From contig JAAZFF010000042.1 in assembly GCA_012511845.1 (NCBI GenBank), forward strand, positions 1-15,298: DNA of 15,298 bases, in the 5' to 3' direction. The DNA is from Lentisphaerota bacterium. GTDB lineage: Bacteria; Verrucomicrobiota; Kiritimatiellia; RFP12; UBA3636. The stretch's first letter is position 1, and every line of letters starts with the position of its first letter. Made by a program: the position numbers and the translations under genes. Shown one piece after another: positions 6,151 through 13,720 of the stretch. The notes beneath the pieces are model-generated. The model searched no databases. It saw only the letters and a program-made list of their open reading frames with translations, and had not been told where the DNA came from.

Positions 6151-6235
6151 GACTACATCTTTATTACGAAAATCATCCAGGTCTTTTTGCCTGCACCTGA
6201 CACTGAGTTTATTCCATTGCATGAAGGGCATCTTT

Positions 6236-6246
6236 GGGACTGTCCC
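6236..6246. repeat. Short palindrome GGGACTGTCCC in decayed intergenic DNA
   Basis: A perfect 5-bp stem with a 1-nt centre inside 6160-6300, which has no coding frame I can support. The surroundings, with 'ACCTGACACTGAGT' at about 6195-6208, recall sequence near REP-associated transposases, but no transposase is visible. Confidence 0.25.
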
Positions 6247-6313
6247 TGATTCCGGGAAGCGTAATCGTTCTCAACCGGGCTGCTGTGATTATTATACAGT
6301 AAAATAAAAAATC

Positions 6314-6342
6314 TTGTTGCACGATTTGCTTGTTGTTATACT
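6314..6342 (+). promoter_or_regulatory. Promoter of gdhA
   Basis: TTGTTG (6314-6319), a 17-nt spacer, TATACT (6337-6342). Predicted start is near 6349, giving a 5' leader of about 39 nt that contains the AAGGAG ribosome site at 6376-6381. Confidence 0.6.
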
Positions 6343-6387
6343 TCGCCCCTGTTTTTAGTAATTAAACACTAATTTAAGGAGCAAACA

Positions 6388-7728
6388 ATGAGCTATGCTC
6401 AAGACGTAATCGCAGCAGTCGCCTCGCGCGATCCCCATCAGCCGGAATTTATCCAAGCGGTAACCGAAGTTCTGGAAACACTGGAGCCGGTAATCGATGC
6501 CAAACCGCAGTACCAGAAATACAGCATTCTCGAACGAATAGTCGAGCCCGAACGAATCATATCCTTCCGTGTTCCATGGGTGGACGACAACAACGTCATA
6601 CGCGTAAACCGCGGATATCGCATACAGTTCAACAGTGCAATAGGTCCATATAAAGGCGGTATACGATTCCATCCGTCCGTAAACGAAGGTTCATTAAAAT
6701 TCCTCGGATTTGAGCAGACTTTTAAAAACAGCCTTACCACGCTTCCCATGGGCGGCGGCAAAGGCGGTGCCGACTTTGACCCAAGAGGCAAAAGCGAAGG
6801 CGAAATGATGCGCTTCTGTCAAAGCTTCATGAACGAACTCTTCCGCCATATCGGACCTGATACAGACGTTCCCGCCGGAGATATCGGAGTGGGCGCACGC
6901 GAAGTAGGATACATGTTCGGTCAGTACAAACGCCTGCGCAACGAATTTACAGGTGTTTTCACCGGCAAGGGTCAGGGCTGGGGCGGCTCTTTGATCCGCC
7001 CCGAGGCAACAGGCTTCGGAGCCGTATACTTCCTTTCCCGCATGCTTGAAAAAATCGGTGACTCCATTGAAGGTAAAACCATTGCGATCTCAGGATTCGG
7101 TAACGTGGCATGGGGTACAGCCATGAAAGCCACCGAACTTGGAGCAAAAGTTGTTACACTCTCCGGACCCGACGGGTATATTTATGACCCCGAGGGCATG
7201 AATGATGAGAAGATCGCCTATATGCTGGATCTCCGCGCCTCGAATAATGATGTCGTTGCCCCATTCGCAGAGAAGTTCACGAGCGCTAAATTCTTCGCCG
7301 ACAAAAAACCCTGGGAGGTCAAGGTCGATATTGCAATGCCGTGTGCCCTTCAGAACGAACTGAACGAAGATGATGCAAAAGCACTTATTGCAAACGGCGT
7401 CAAAATCGTGGCTGAAGTATCCAACATGGGATGCCGCCCCGAAGCGATCAATGCGTTTCTTGATGCAAAAGTCCTGTTCGGTCCCGGCAAAGCAGTAAAC
7501 GCTGGCGGTGTCGCAACATCCGGACTTGAAATGACGCAAAACTCCATCCGCCTGTCATGGCCGGCGGAAGAGGTAGACGCCAACCTCAAACGCATAATGC
7601 TATCGATCCACGACAACGCCTGGCAGGCAGCAAAGAACTTCGGACTTGATGGAAACTATGTTGCAGGTTCGAACATTGCCGGCTTCATAAAAGTCGCCGA
7701 CGCAATGATCGCCCAAGGCGTAGTATAA
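6388..7728 (+). CDS. gdhA: NADP-type glutamate dehydrogenase
   Basis: A 446-residue enzyme, the usual length of hexameric bacterial GDH. It catalyses reversible reductive amination of 2-oxoglutarate with ammonium to glutamate, in the cytoplasm. Visible signatures are the substrate-binding 'GPYKGGIRFHPSV' (K89), the family motif 'LPMGGGKGG' with catalytic K125, 'VPAGDIGVG' with D165, and the Rossmann motif 'ISGFGNVAWG' (236-243). The N-terminal extension and 'RPEATGFGAVYF' fit the biosynthetic NADP(H) class; cofactor choice is inferred from family, not proven. AAGGAG lies 6 nt before the ATG. It is monocistronic: it has its own promoter and is followed by a strong terminator. Its likely role is ammonium assimilation when ammonium is plentiful. 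Confidence 0.97.
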   Translation: MSYAQDVIAAVASRDPHQPEFIQAVTEVLETLEPVIDAKPQYQKYSILERIVEPERIISFRVPWVDDNNVIRVNRGYRIQFNSAIGPYKGGIRFHPSVNEGSLKFLGFEQTFKNSLTTLPMGGGKGGADFDPRGKSEGEMMRFCQSFMNELFRHIGPDTDVPAGDIGVGAREVGYMFGQYKRLRNEFTGVFTGKGQGWGGSLIRPEATGFGAVYFLSRMLEKIGDSIEGKTIAISGFGNVAWGTAMKATELGAKVVTLSGPDGYIYDPEGMNDEKIAYMLDLRASNNDVVAPFAEKFTSAKFFADKKPWEVKVDIAMPCALQNELNEDDAKALIANGVKIVAEVSNMGCRPEAINAFLDAKVLFGPGKAVNAGGVATSGLEMTQNSIRLSWPAEEVDANLKRIMLSIHDNAWQAAKNFGLDGNYVAGSNIAGFIKVADAMIAQGVV

Positions 7729-7777
7729 ACGCCGAACTATACACGTCTGATATCGGCACGGAAATTCAACTTTTAAG

Positions 7778-7809
7778 AAAACACGCCGACTGTATGCCGG
7801 CGTGTTTTT
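7778..7809 (+). terminator. Rho-independent terminator of gdhA
   Basis: AAAACACGCCG (7778-7788) pairs perfectly with CGGCGTGTTTT (7798-7808) around a 9-nt loop, and the T-run continues to 7809. It lies 50 nt after the gdhA stop. The symmetric A and T tracts might also terminate minus-strand transcription, though nothing comes from that side. Confidence 0.9.
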
Positions 7810-7821
7810 ACTGTTGTAAAT

Positions 7822-7850
7822 TTGACTTAAAGGGTTTCACATGTTAGTAT
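7822..7850 (+). promoter_or_regulatory. Promoter of tkt
   Basis: TTGACT (7822-7827), a 17-nt spacer, TAGTAT (7845-7850), directly after the gdhA terminator. Predicted start is near 7857, giving a leader of about 60 nt before the ATG at 7917. Confidence 0.6.
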
Positions 7851-7916
7851 GCAACACTGCTTTCACTGGAGCGATTTCAACCTTGTTTTACGTATTTTTA
7901 AAGAAAGGTTATATTT

Positions 7917-9914
7917 ATGCGCACTTTCACAATTGATGAATATAAACTTGCTGCCAATATAATAAGAGGGCTTTCAATAGATGGTATTCAGAATGCCAAT
8001 TCCGGACATCCCGGTCTGCCCCTGGGTATTGCGGATGTCGCTTCCGTGCTGTGGCTGAAGCACCTTAATACAACATCAGCAAATTCACAGTGGCTGAACA
8101 GGGACAGGTTTGTGCTTTCTGGCGGTCACGGCTCAATGCTCCTTTACTCCCTTCAACATCTTTCCGGATTTCCAATTTCCATTGATGATCTGAAGCAATT
8201 CCGCCAACTGGGTTCAAAAACTCCCGGTCACCCCGAGAAAGACGACGAACTTGGAATAGAAACCACCACCGGTCCGCTCGGGCAGGGCATTGCGAACGCC
8301 GTCGGTCTGGCAATTGCGCAAAAGATGCTTGCAGGACGCTTCAATACATCGAAAACTGACTTTTTCAATAATTTCACGTATGTGTTTTGCGGAGATGGCG
8401 ACATGATGGAGGGCATCAGCCATGAAGCATGCTCTTTCGCCGGGCACCTGAAGCTCGGACGGTTAATCATGTTTTATGATTCGAACAGGATATCGATTGA
8501 AGGCGATACCGACGTTACTTTTACAGAAGATGTCGAGGCGCGCTTCAAAGCATATGGATGGGAAACAATAGAAATCGATGGCCACGACTATGATGCAGTT
8601 GATAAAGCCATACTTGAGGCTAAAGGCAATGCAGACAAGGCTCCGACATTGATAATCTGTAAAACAATCATAGGTAAGGGCAGCCCCAACCGTGCAGGCA
8701 CGGCTAAGTCACACGGAGAACCTCTCGGTGTAGACGAAGTGAAGCTGACAAAGCAGAATCTCGGATTGCCTGCAGACAAGGATTTTTACGTACCTGCTGA
8801 AGTTCATGAAATTTTCAAAAAGCGTAACGAGGCAACATCCAATCTAGAAACTGTATGGAAACACAGGCATGAGCAGGAAATCCTTTCAAATTCCGAAACA
8901 GCGGCAAAGTGGAACACATTTTTCAGCAGCACCCTACCCGAAGACATAGAAGCAACACTTCCGGTTTTTGATACAGCCATAGCCACACGAGCCGCTTCTG
9001 GAACTGTAATCAAGACTCTTGCACAAAAAATTCCAAACCTCGTGGGCGGATCAGCAGACCTTTCCCCGAGCACAAAAACATGGATAGAGGACTCCCCCGC
9101 CATTGGTCCGGATGATTTTTCAGGGCGTAATTTCCAGTTCGGAGTTAGAGAACTTGCCATGGCAGGAATTCAAAACGGCATGATAGCATACGGTGGATTG
9201 CGCGTCTTTTCCTCCACTTTCTTCGTTTTTTCAGACTACATGCGCCCCTGCATGCGAGTAGCTGCAATTTCTGGAATACCGGCAATTTATATTTTTACAC
9301 ACGACTCCTTTTATGTCGGGGAAGACGGTCCTACGCACGAGCCTGTGGAGCAACTCGCATCACTTCGTGCTATGCCGAATATAACACTGATTCGTCCTGC
9401 CGATTCCACGGAAACAGGAGCCGCATGGCTGGCAGCATTACGCAACAGCGAAGGGCCGACAGCGATCATGCTGACTCGCCAGAACCTGCCCATCATAGAT
9501 CGGACAAAGTATCCACCGGCATCAATGCTGGAAAAGGGGGCGTATACACTGTTTCAAAACGGTGACGGAATACCGGAGCTGACAATAATAGCGTCCGGTT
9601 CGGAAGTGGCTCTCGCCATGGGCGCCGTCAAACAACTCGATGATATAAATGTTCGCCTGGTAAACATGCCCTCCTGGGAGCTGTTCGAAAAACAGTCTAA
9701 GGATTACCGCGACAGCGTGCTCGATCCGAAATGCACAGCACGCCTGGCGATAGAAGCCGGCTCGTCTTTCGGATGGTCTAAATATGTCGGCACCGGCGGA
9801 GCCGTAGTCTCCCTCGACACCTTCGGCGATTCAGCCCCATACAAGGATCTGGAAAAACATTTCGGTTTCACTCCTGAAAACGTAGTTGCAGCGGCGCGTT
9901 CTGTTCTTGCCTGA
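7917..9914 (+). CDS. tkt: Transketolase
   Basis: A 665-residue, full-length thiamine-diphosphate enzyme. It moves two-carbon ketol units between sugar phosphates in the pentose phosphate pathway, linking it to glycolysis. In order: H31 in 'NSGHPGLPLG', H71 in 'GGHGSML', H105 in 'KTPGHPE', the ThDP motif 'CGDGDMMEG' (158-166) ending at N190 ('YDSN'), H265 in 'KSHGEPLG', the catalytic glutamate E412 in 'FGVREL', and 'THDSFYVGEDGPTHEP' in the pyrimidine domain. All expected catalytic residues are present. GAAAGG lies 8 nt before the ATG. The gene has its own promoter; no terminator is seen before the ABC operon 58 nt downstream, so some read-through is possible. Confidence 0.97.
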   Translation: MRTFTIDEYKLAANIIRGLSIDGIQNANSGHPGLPLGIADVASVLWLKHLNTTSANSQWLNRDRFVLSGGHGSMLLYSLQHLSGFPISIDDLKQFRQLGSKTPGHPEKDDELGIETTTGPLGQGIANAVGLAIAQKMLAGRFNTSKTDFFNNFTYVFCGDGDMMEGISHEACSFAGHLKLGRLIMFYDSNRISIEGDTDVTFTEDVEARFKAYGWETIEIDGHDYDAVDKAILEAKGNADKAPTLIICKTIIGKGSPNRAGTAKSHGEPLGVDEVKLTKQNLGLPADKDFYVPAEVHEIFKKRNEATSNLETVWKHRHEQEILSNSETAAKWNTFFSSTLPEDIEATLPVFDTAIATRAASGTVIKTLAQKIPNLVGGSADLSPSTKTWIEDSPAIGPDDFSGRNFQFGVRELAMAGIQNGMIAYGGLRVFSSTFFVFSDYMRPCMRVAAISGIPAIYIFTHDSFYVGEDGPTHEPVEQLASLRAMPNITLIRPADSTETGAAWLAALRNSEGPTAIMLTRQNLPIIDRTKYPPASMLEKGAYTLFQNGDGIPELTIIASGSEVALAMGAVKQLDDINVRLVNMPSWELFEKQSKDYRDSVLDPKCTARLAIEAGSSFGWSKYVGTGGAVVSLDTFGDSAPYKDLEKHFGFTPENVVAAARSVLA

Positions 9915-9920
9915 GTCAGG

Positions 9921-9949
9921 TTGCGAAAAACGTACTTAAACGCTACAAT
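9921..9949 (+). promoter_or_regulatory. Promoter of the ABC transporter operon
   Basis: TTGCGA (9921-9926), a 17-nt spacer, TACAAT (9944-9949), in the short tkt-ABC gap. Predicted start is near 9956, leaving a leader of about 17 nt with only a weak ribosome site before the ATG at 9973. Confidence 0.5.
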
Positions 9950-9972
9950 ATGCCGGAAAGCAGAGACATATA

Positions 9973-10713
9973 ATGATAGAAATCCGGCAACTTTCAAAAA
10001 TATTTTCCAAACGCCCAGTATTGAACGAGATCACGTTCACGGCTGGACAAGGTGAACGGGTAGCCCTGTTGGGCGCCAACGGCGCAGGCAAAACCACTCT
10101 GCTGCGCGTCCTGGCAACATATTTGCCCGCCTCATCCGGTTTCGGAAAAATTGCCGGTTTTGACCTTTTCTCAGATTCGCTTTCCATACGGGCGATAACA
10201 GGATATCTGCCTGAAGGAGTTCCTTTATACAATGATATGCGCGTGGCAGAGTATCTGAAGTTTCGTGGCAGGTTGCGCAATATGGAAGGGCAACTGATAA
10301 GAAAACGTATGCACGATGTTATTGCAGCCTGTGACCTTGCCTCATGGCGATTATCCAGAATCGGTTCGCTGTCAGCAGGTCTGCGCCATCGTGTAGGTCT
10401 TGCAGATGCGATGCTGCACGAGCCCCGGATTCTGCTTCTCGACGACCCCATTGCCGATTGCGATCCTTATCAGACTGAGAAAATCACATCTATTTTAGCT
10501 GATGCTGAAGAAGGAACGCAACGCACTCTCATATTCACAACACATTCAAGCGAAATTGTTCTGTCTATTGCAACACGAATCATTTTCATGGAACGCGGGC
10601 AAATAATTGCCGACACACATGAAGTGGCATCTCTTAAAAACAAAACTCTTGCCACCATGTTCGGAAAATGGAAAAAGGAGTTTGAATCGAGCATGGAGAA
10701 ATCTGAAAAATGA
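9973..10713 (+). CDS. ABC-2-type transporter, ATP-binding subunit (GldA-like)
   Basis: A 246-residue nucleotide-binding domain. Walker A is GANGAGKT (34-41, K40), the Q-loop region reads 'GYLPEGVPLY' (Glu where Gln is usual, as in several GldA/CcmA-like proteins), the signature is 'LSAGLRHR' (133-140), Walker B is ILLLDDP (153-159), and the H-loop is H191 in 'FTTHSSE'. The catalytic glutamate after Walker B is aspartate (D158), and the D-loop is 'ADCDP' in place of the usual 'GLDP'. These substitutions could slow hydrolysis. It is the first gene of a tightly packed operon and overlaps the permease start by 4 nt (ATGA, 10710-10713). Such pairs usually export or move lipids, peptides or cell-surface material; the substrate is unknown. 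Confidence 0.9.
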   Translation: MIEIRQLSKIFSKRPVLNEITFTAGQGERVALLGANGAGKTTLLRVLATYLPASSGFGKIAGFDLFSDSLSIRAITGYLPEGVPLYNDMRVAEYLKFRGRLRNMEGQLIRKRMHDVIAACDLASWRLSRIGSLSAGLRHRVGLADAMLHEPRILLLDDPIADCDPYQTEKITSILADAEEGTQRTLIFTTHSSEIVLSIATRIIFMERGQIIADTHEVASLKNKTLATMFGKWKKEFESSMEKSEK

Positions 10714-11435
10714 GAGAAATTCTGCTGATATGTCGCAAGGAATGCCTATCGCTTTTACGCTCCACTCTTTCGTGGTGTGCCTTTGCTGGTTTTGTTGCGG
10801 CAACAGGTGCAATATTTTCCACTATTCTGCGTGATTCCGTCGGAACATCTGAGCAGCTGCCGGCAATCCTTTGCACAGCTCTTCATCTCGCTGTCTGCAT
10901 ACCTGTATCGATGTTCACCATGAATCTGTTCGCCGGCGAAAGAACCTCCGGCACAATTGAAACATTGATGACTTCACCGGTTAATGACTCCCAGATCGTT
11001 CTGGGCAAATATATTGCAGCTTTTATAATGACGTGTATTGCAATAGCCGCAGCGTACATCGTATTTCCTGCCTATCTTGCCATGGCTGCGCCGCAACCGC
11101 GCTATAGCGGACTTTCGCTTGCAGCGGGTATTGTTGTAGTGGTTATTTTTGCTGCTATGTGGACGGCAGTTGGAACGCTTTTATCGCTCATGTCCCGCCA
11201 CCAGGCTCCGCCTGCGATATTAACGATTATTATTACTCTCACCTTCTCTGCGCTGTTTACCGGCAATATAATTGGTTTCGAAAGTGTGTTATCAGCTTTA
11301 CGCATTGATATTGCTGATTTTGCCCGCGGCAATGCCGACTCCCGCGTCATCTTTTTTGCCGTGTCAACAACCGTTTTTCTGCTTTTCTGGGCTGTGCGTG
11401 TCCTGGAATCGCGTCGATGGATTTCCTCCAAATGA
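10710..11435 (+). CDS. ABC-2-type transporter, permease subunit (GldF-like)
   Basis: A 241-residue inner-membrane protein with six hydrophobic segments at about residues 22-40, 53-75, 101-125, 135-160, 167-190 and 213-230. The loop after the second segment carries the ABC-2 permease signature 'GERTSGTIETLMTSPV....IVLGK' (about 76-100), the coupling region to the ATPase, much as in GldF and NosY relatives. It starts at an ATG overlapping the upstream stop (ATGA) and its own stop overlaps the likely start of the binding-protein gene. Length and topology are complete. It presumably works as a dimer with the upstream ATPase. Confidence 0.88.
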   Translation: MREILLICRKECLSLLRSTLSWCAFAGFVAATGAIFSTILRDSVGTSEQLPAILCTALHLAVCIPVSMFTMNLFAGERTSGTIETLMTSPVNDSQIVLGKYIAAFIMTCIAIAAAYIVFPAYLAMAAPQPRYSGLSLAAGIVVVVIFAAMWTAVGTLLSLMSRHQAPPAILTIIITLTFSALFTGNIIGFESVLSALRIDIADFARGNADSRVIFFAVSTTVFLLFWAVRVLESRRWISSK

Positions 11436-12349
11436 AAAAAAAATATACTCAAATAGTCGTATTAGCCGTTTTTGTTGTTATTTCGCTTTTTCTCGTTCGC
11501 ATGATCGAGAAGCATCAGAAATCTTCCCCGGCTGCTGAATCAACTGTGCCGGACATTTCTCCACGGATTGTTTCACTTGTACCATCCATTACCGAAACGC
11601 TTTTCATGCTCGGACTCGGCGATCACGTTGTAGCCAGATCTGATTATTGTGATTTCCCTCCGGAGGCTACCAGCCTTACAGCAGTCGGCTCTCTCAGTGG
11701 AGTCAACGTAGAAGCAATAGCAAGGCTGAAGCCCGACTGGGTAATTTTATCAGATTCACAGGCGCAGTCAAAGCTTCACACTGCTTTGGCAAATCTCCGC
11801 ATCAACCATCTTGGTGTTCCCTCCAACTCTCTGGAGGAAATCATGCGGGGAATTTGGGAGTTGGGAGAAAAATTTGACAGACAGGAAAACGCCACAATAT
11901 GGCTTGAGCAGCTTGATAAAATAATTGAAGCCGCAATATCTGCCGCACCTGAAACAAAACCGCGAGTGCTCGTGTGTGCCGGAAGAGATCCCGGTGACCT
12001 GCGACGCATATACGTATCGGGTAAAGGTAATTTTTATGAAGACCTCATAAAAATCGGAGGAGGAGTTAACGCATACGACGGCACACTGCCCTACCCGATG
12101 GTTTCTATCGAGGGCATTATACAGATGAATCCTGATATAATCATAGATGTAATCACGGGACCTTCTGTTGATACTACCGTTGTTGGAGATGCATTATACC
12201 AATGGAGCCGCCTGACTACGGTTAATGCCGTAGCAAACGCCAATGTACACATCATAACTGATTCCTGGGCGGCACGCCCCGGTCCTCGCATAGGTCTGAT
12301 AATAGAAGCTTTTTCCAACTATATTCAAAAATGGGGCGAAATGCAGTGA
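11432..12349 (+). CDS. BtuF-like substrate-binding protein, membrane-tethered
   Basis: A 305-residue helical-backbone metal-receptor/BtuF-type binding protein. The start of the mature part reads 'PRIVSLVPSITETLFMLG' followed by 'SDYCDFPPEA', both hallmarks of the cobalamin/haem/siderophore-binding family; 'GKGNFYEDLIKIGGGVNAY' is the second-lobe signature. Residues 1-4 (MKKK) plus a 17-19 residue hydrophobic run form a signal anchor with no lipobox cysteine, so it is probably tethered rather than a lipoprotein. I chose ATG 11432 because it overlaps the permease stop as ATGA; an in-frame ATG at 11417 would add five residues. Import-type binding proteins normally pair with BtuCD-type permeases, not ABC-2 exporters, and none is visible here. 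Confidence 0.85.
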   Translation: MKKKYTQIVVLAVFVVISLFLVRMIEKHQKSSPAAESTVPDISPRIVSLVPSITETLFMLGLGDHVVARSDYCDFPPEATSLTAVGSLSGVNVEAIARLKPDWVILSDSQAQSKLHTALANLRINHLGVPSNSLEEIMRGIWELGEKFDRQENATIWLEQLDKIIEAAISAAPETKPRVLVCAGRDPGDLRRIYVSGKGNFYEDLIKIGGGVNAYDGTLPYPMVSIEGIIQMNPDIIIDVITGPSVDTTVVGDALYQWSRLTTVNAVANANVHIITDSWAARPGPRIGLIIEAFSNYIQKWGEMQ

Positions 12350-13146
12350 TAGTAGATTTTCATACACATTGTTTTCCTGATCAGCTTGCCGAGAGGGTAA
12401 TTCCGCAACTTGCCGAATGCGCCAACAGCCAAGCGTTCCTGAACGGCACCATTTCCGACCTGCTCAAATCCATGAGTGAATCAGGCGTAGACTACTCTGT
12501 TATGCTTCAGATAGCCACCAAACCGTCACAAAATCATACAGTCAACACCTGGGCGATAGAGCGTGATGAACCGGGTATAATTGCATTCGGAAGCGTACAT
12601 GTCTTGGGCGAAAACTGGGAAGAAGAACTGGAACGCCTTGCTGCAGAAGGAATAAAAGGAATAAAATTGCACCCGGAATATCAGGGCGTATACGTTGATG
12701 ATGATGTAATGTTGCCGCTGTATGAAAAAATCTCGGAACTCGGACTTTATCTTGCATTCCATGCCGGTGCCGATATTGGAATTCCCCCACCGGTACACAG
12801 CTCCCCGGAACATTTCCATAATGTGATTGATGCCCTGCCCCGTGATCACACTATTCTTGCCCATATGGGGGGCTGGAAGCGGTGGGATGAAGTTGAAAAG
12901 TTCCTGGTAGGCTCACATCTGCTCTTCGATTCATCCTTCAGTTACAACTTTATGCCGCACGAACAAATGCGACGTATTATAGTAGATCACGGAGCCGATA
13001 AAATTTTAATGGGCAGCGATTCGCCCTGGGACAGCCAAGAGGAAGCAATTAAAGCTATACGATCCCTTGAATTATCCGAAGAAGAGGAAGAAGCCGTCCT
13101 GGGAGGTAATGCATGTCGCATTCTCAACCTCAAAGAAAGGAAATGA
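12346..13146 (+). CDS. Amidohydrolase-2-family metal-dependent hydrolase
   Basis: A 266-residue TIM-barrel hydrolase if started at GTG 12346, which overlaps the binding-protein stop as GTGA and gives the family-typical beginning 'MIVDFHTHCFPD'. An ATG at 12331 is in frame and would add five residues. Metal ligands visible are H6 and H8 (HTH), H139 ('FHAG'), H173 ('LAHMGG') and D225 ('MGSDSPW'); K107/H109 in 'IKLHPEYQG' is also conserved in the family. Such enzymes hydrolyse or decarboxylate small cyclic or amide substrates, and the specific substrate cannot be read from sequence. There is no signal peptide, so it is cytoplasmic. Its stop overlaps the region of the next start. Confidence 0.87.
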   Translation: MIVDFHTHCFPDQLAERVIPQLAECANSQAFLNGTISDLLKSMSESGVDYSVMLQIATKPSQNHTVNTWAIERDEPGIIAFGSVHVLGENWEEELERLAAEGIKGIKLHPEYQGVYVDDDVMLPLYEKISELGLYLAFHAGADIGIPPPVHSSPEHFHNVIDALPRDHTILAHMGGWKRWDEVEKFLVGSHLLFDSSFSYNFMPHEQMRRIIVDHGADKILMGSDSPWDSQEEAIKAIRSLELSEEEEEAVLGGNACRILNLKERK

Positions 13147-13148
13147 AT

Positions 13149-13658
13149 ATGCTTAAAAAAATTGATATCAACTCTCTTTCATTAAGCCCCTTTAATGTGT
13201 TCGACAAAGACTGGTTTCTGCTGAGTGCCGGCAACTTTAAAGAAAACGACTGGAATTGTATGACAGTATCGTGGGGTTTCATCGGCACTATGTGGAACAA
13301 GCCTGTTGCACAGGTAGTTGTGCGCCCTCAAAGGTATACTTGTGAATTCATGGATAAATATAACTCCTTCACACTGTGCGCTTTCCCTGAAAAACATCGC
13401 CCGGCACTACAACTTTTCGGATCAAAAAGCGGACGCAATATCGACAAAAAGGCAGGGTCTGGACTCTGCCCCATAGCGGCAACAGAAGTTGATGCTCCAA
13501 TTTTTAAGGAAGCGGATCTTGTACTTGAGTGCCGCAAGCTCTTCCGCCTGCCGATGCCTGAGGAATCATTTCTGGATGAGTCTCTGAAAAAGCTGTACCC
13601 GGCAGACGACTATCACATAATTTATATCGGAGAAGTTCTCACCGCACTGACACAGTAA
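13149..13658 (+). CDS. Flavin reductase-like (FMN-binding split-barrel) protein
   Basis: A 169-residue protein starting MLKKIDINSLSLSPF. Its core reads 'WFLLSAGN', 'NCMTVSWGFIGTMWNKPVA' and 'VRPQRYTCEFM', the FMN-binding split-barrel pattern of the DIM6/NTAB-type flavin reductase family. 'GRNIDKKAGSGL' and a C-terminal 'DYHIIYIGEVL' strand complete the domain. Three in-frame starts exist: 13113, 13143 (ATGA overlap with the upstream stop) and 13149. I prefer 13149 because AAGGA (13137-13141) lies 7 nt before it and family members usually begin 'M(L)KKI'. It may reduce or bind flavin for a partner enzyme; whether it uses NAD(P)H is unknown. It is the last gene of the overlapping cluster. Confidence 0.88.
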   Translation: MLKKIDINSLSLSPFNVFDKDWFLLSAGNFKENDWNCMTVSWGFIGTMWNKPVAQVVVRPQRYTCEFMDKYNSFTLCAFPEKHRPALQLFGSKSGRNIDKKAGSGLCPIAATEVDAPIFKEADLVLECRKLFRLPMPEESFLDESLKKLYPADDYHIIYIGEVLTALTQ

Positions 13659-13720
13659 CTCTTCGCAGCAGTAATTAGTAAAAGACCATTTAAAAGATAT
13701 GCCTGTTTTAAAGATTGCCA

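Noticed and set aside
7090..7539. 149-codon frame antisense to gdhA
   Set aside because: It lies wholly inside a certain gene, has no recognisable motif and no ribosome site; codon-shadow artefact.
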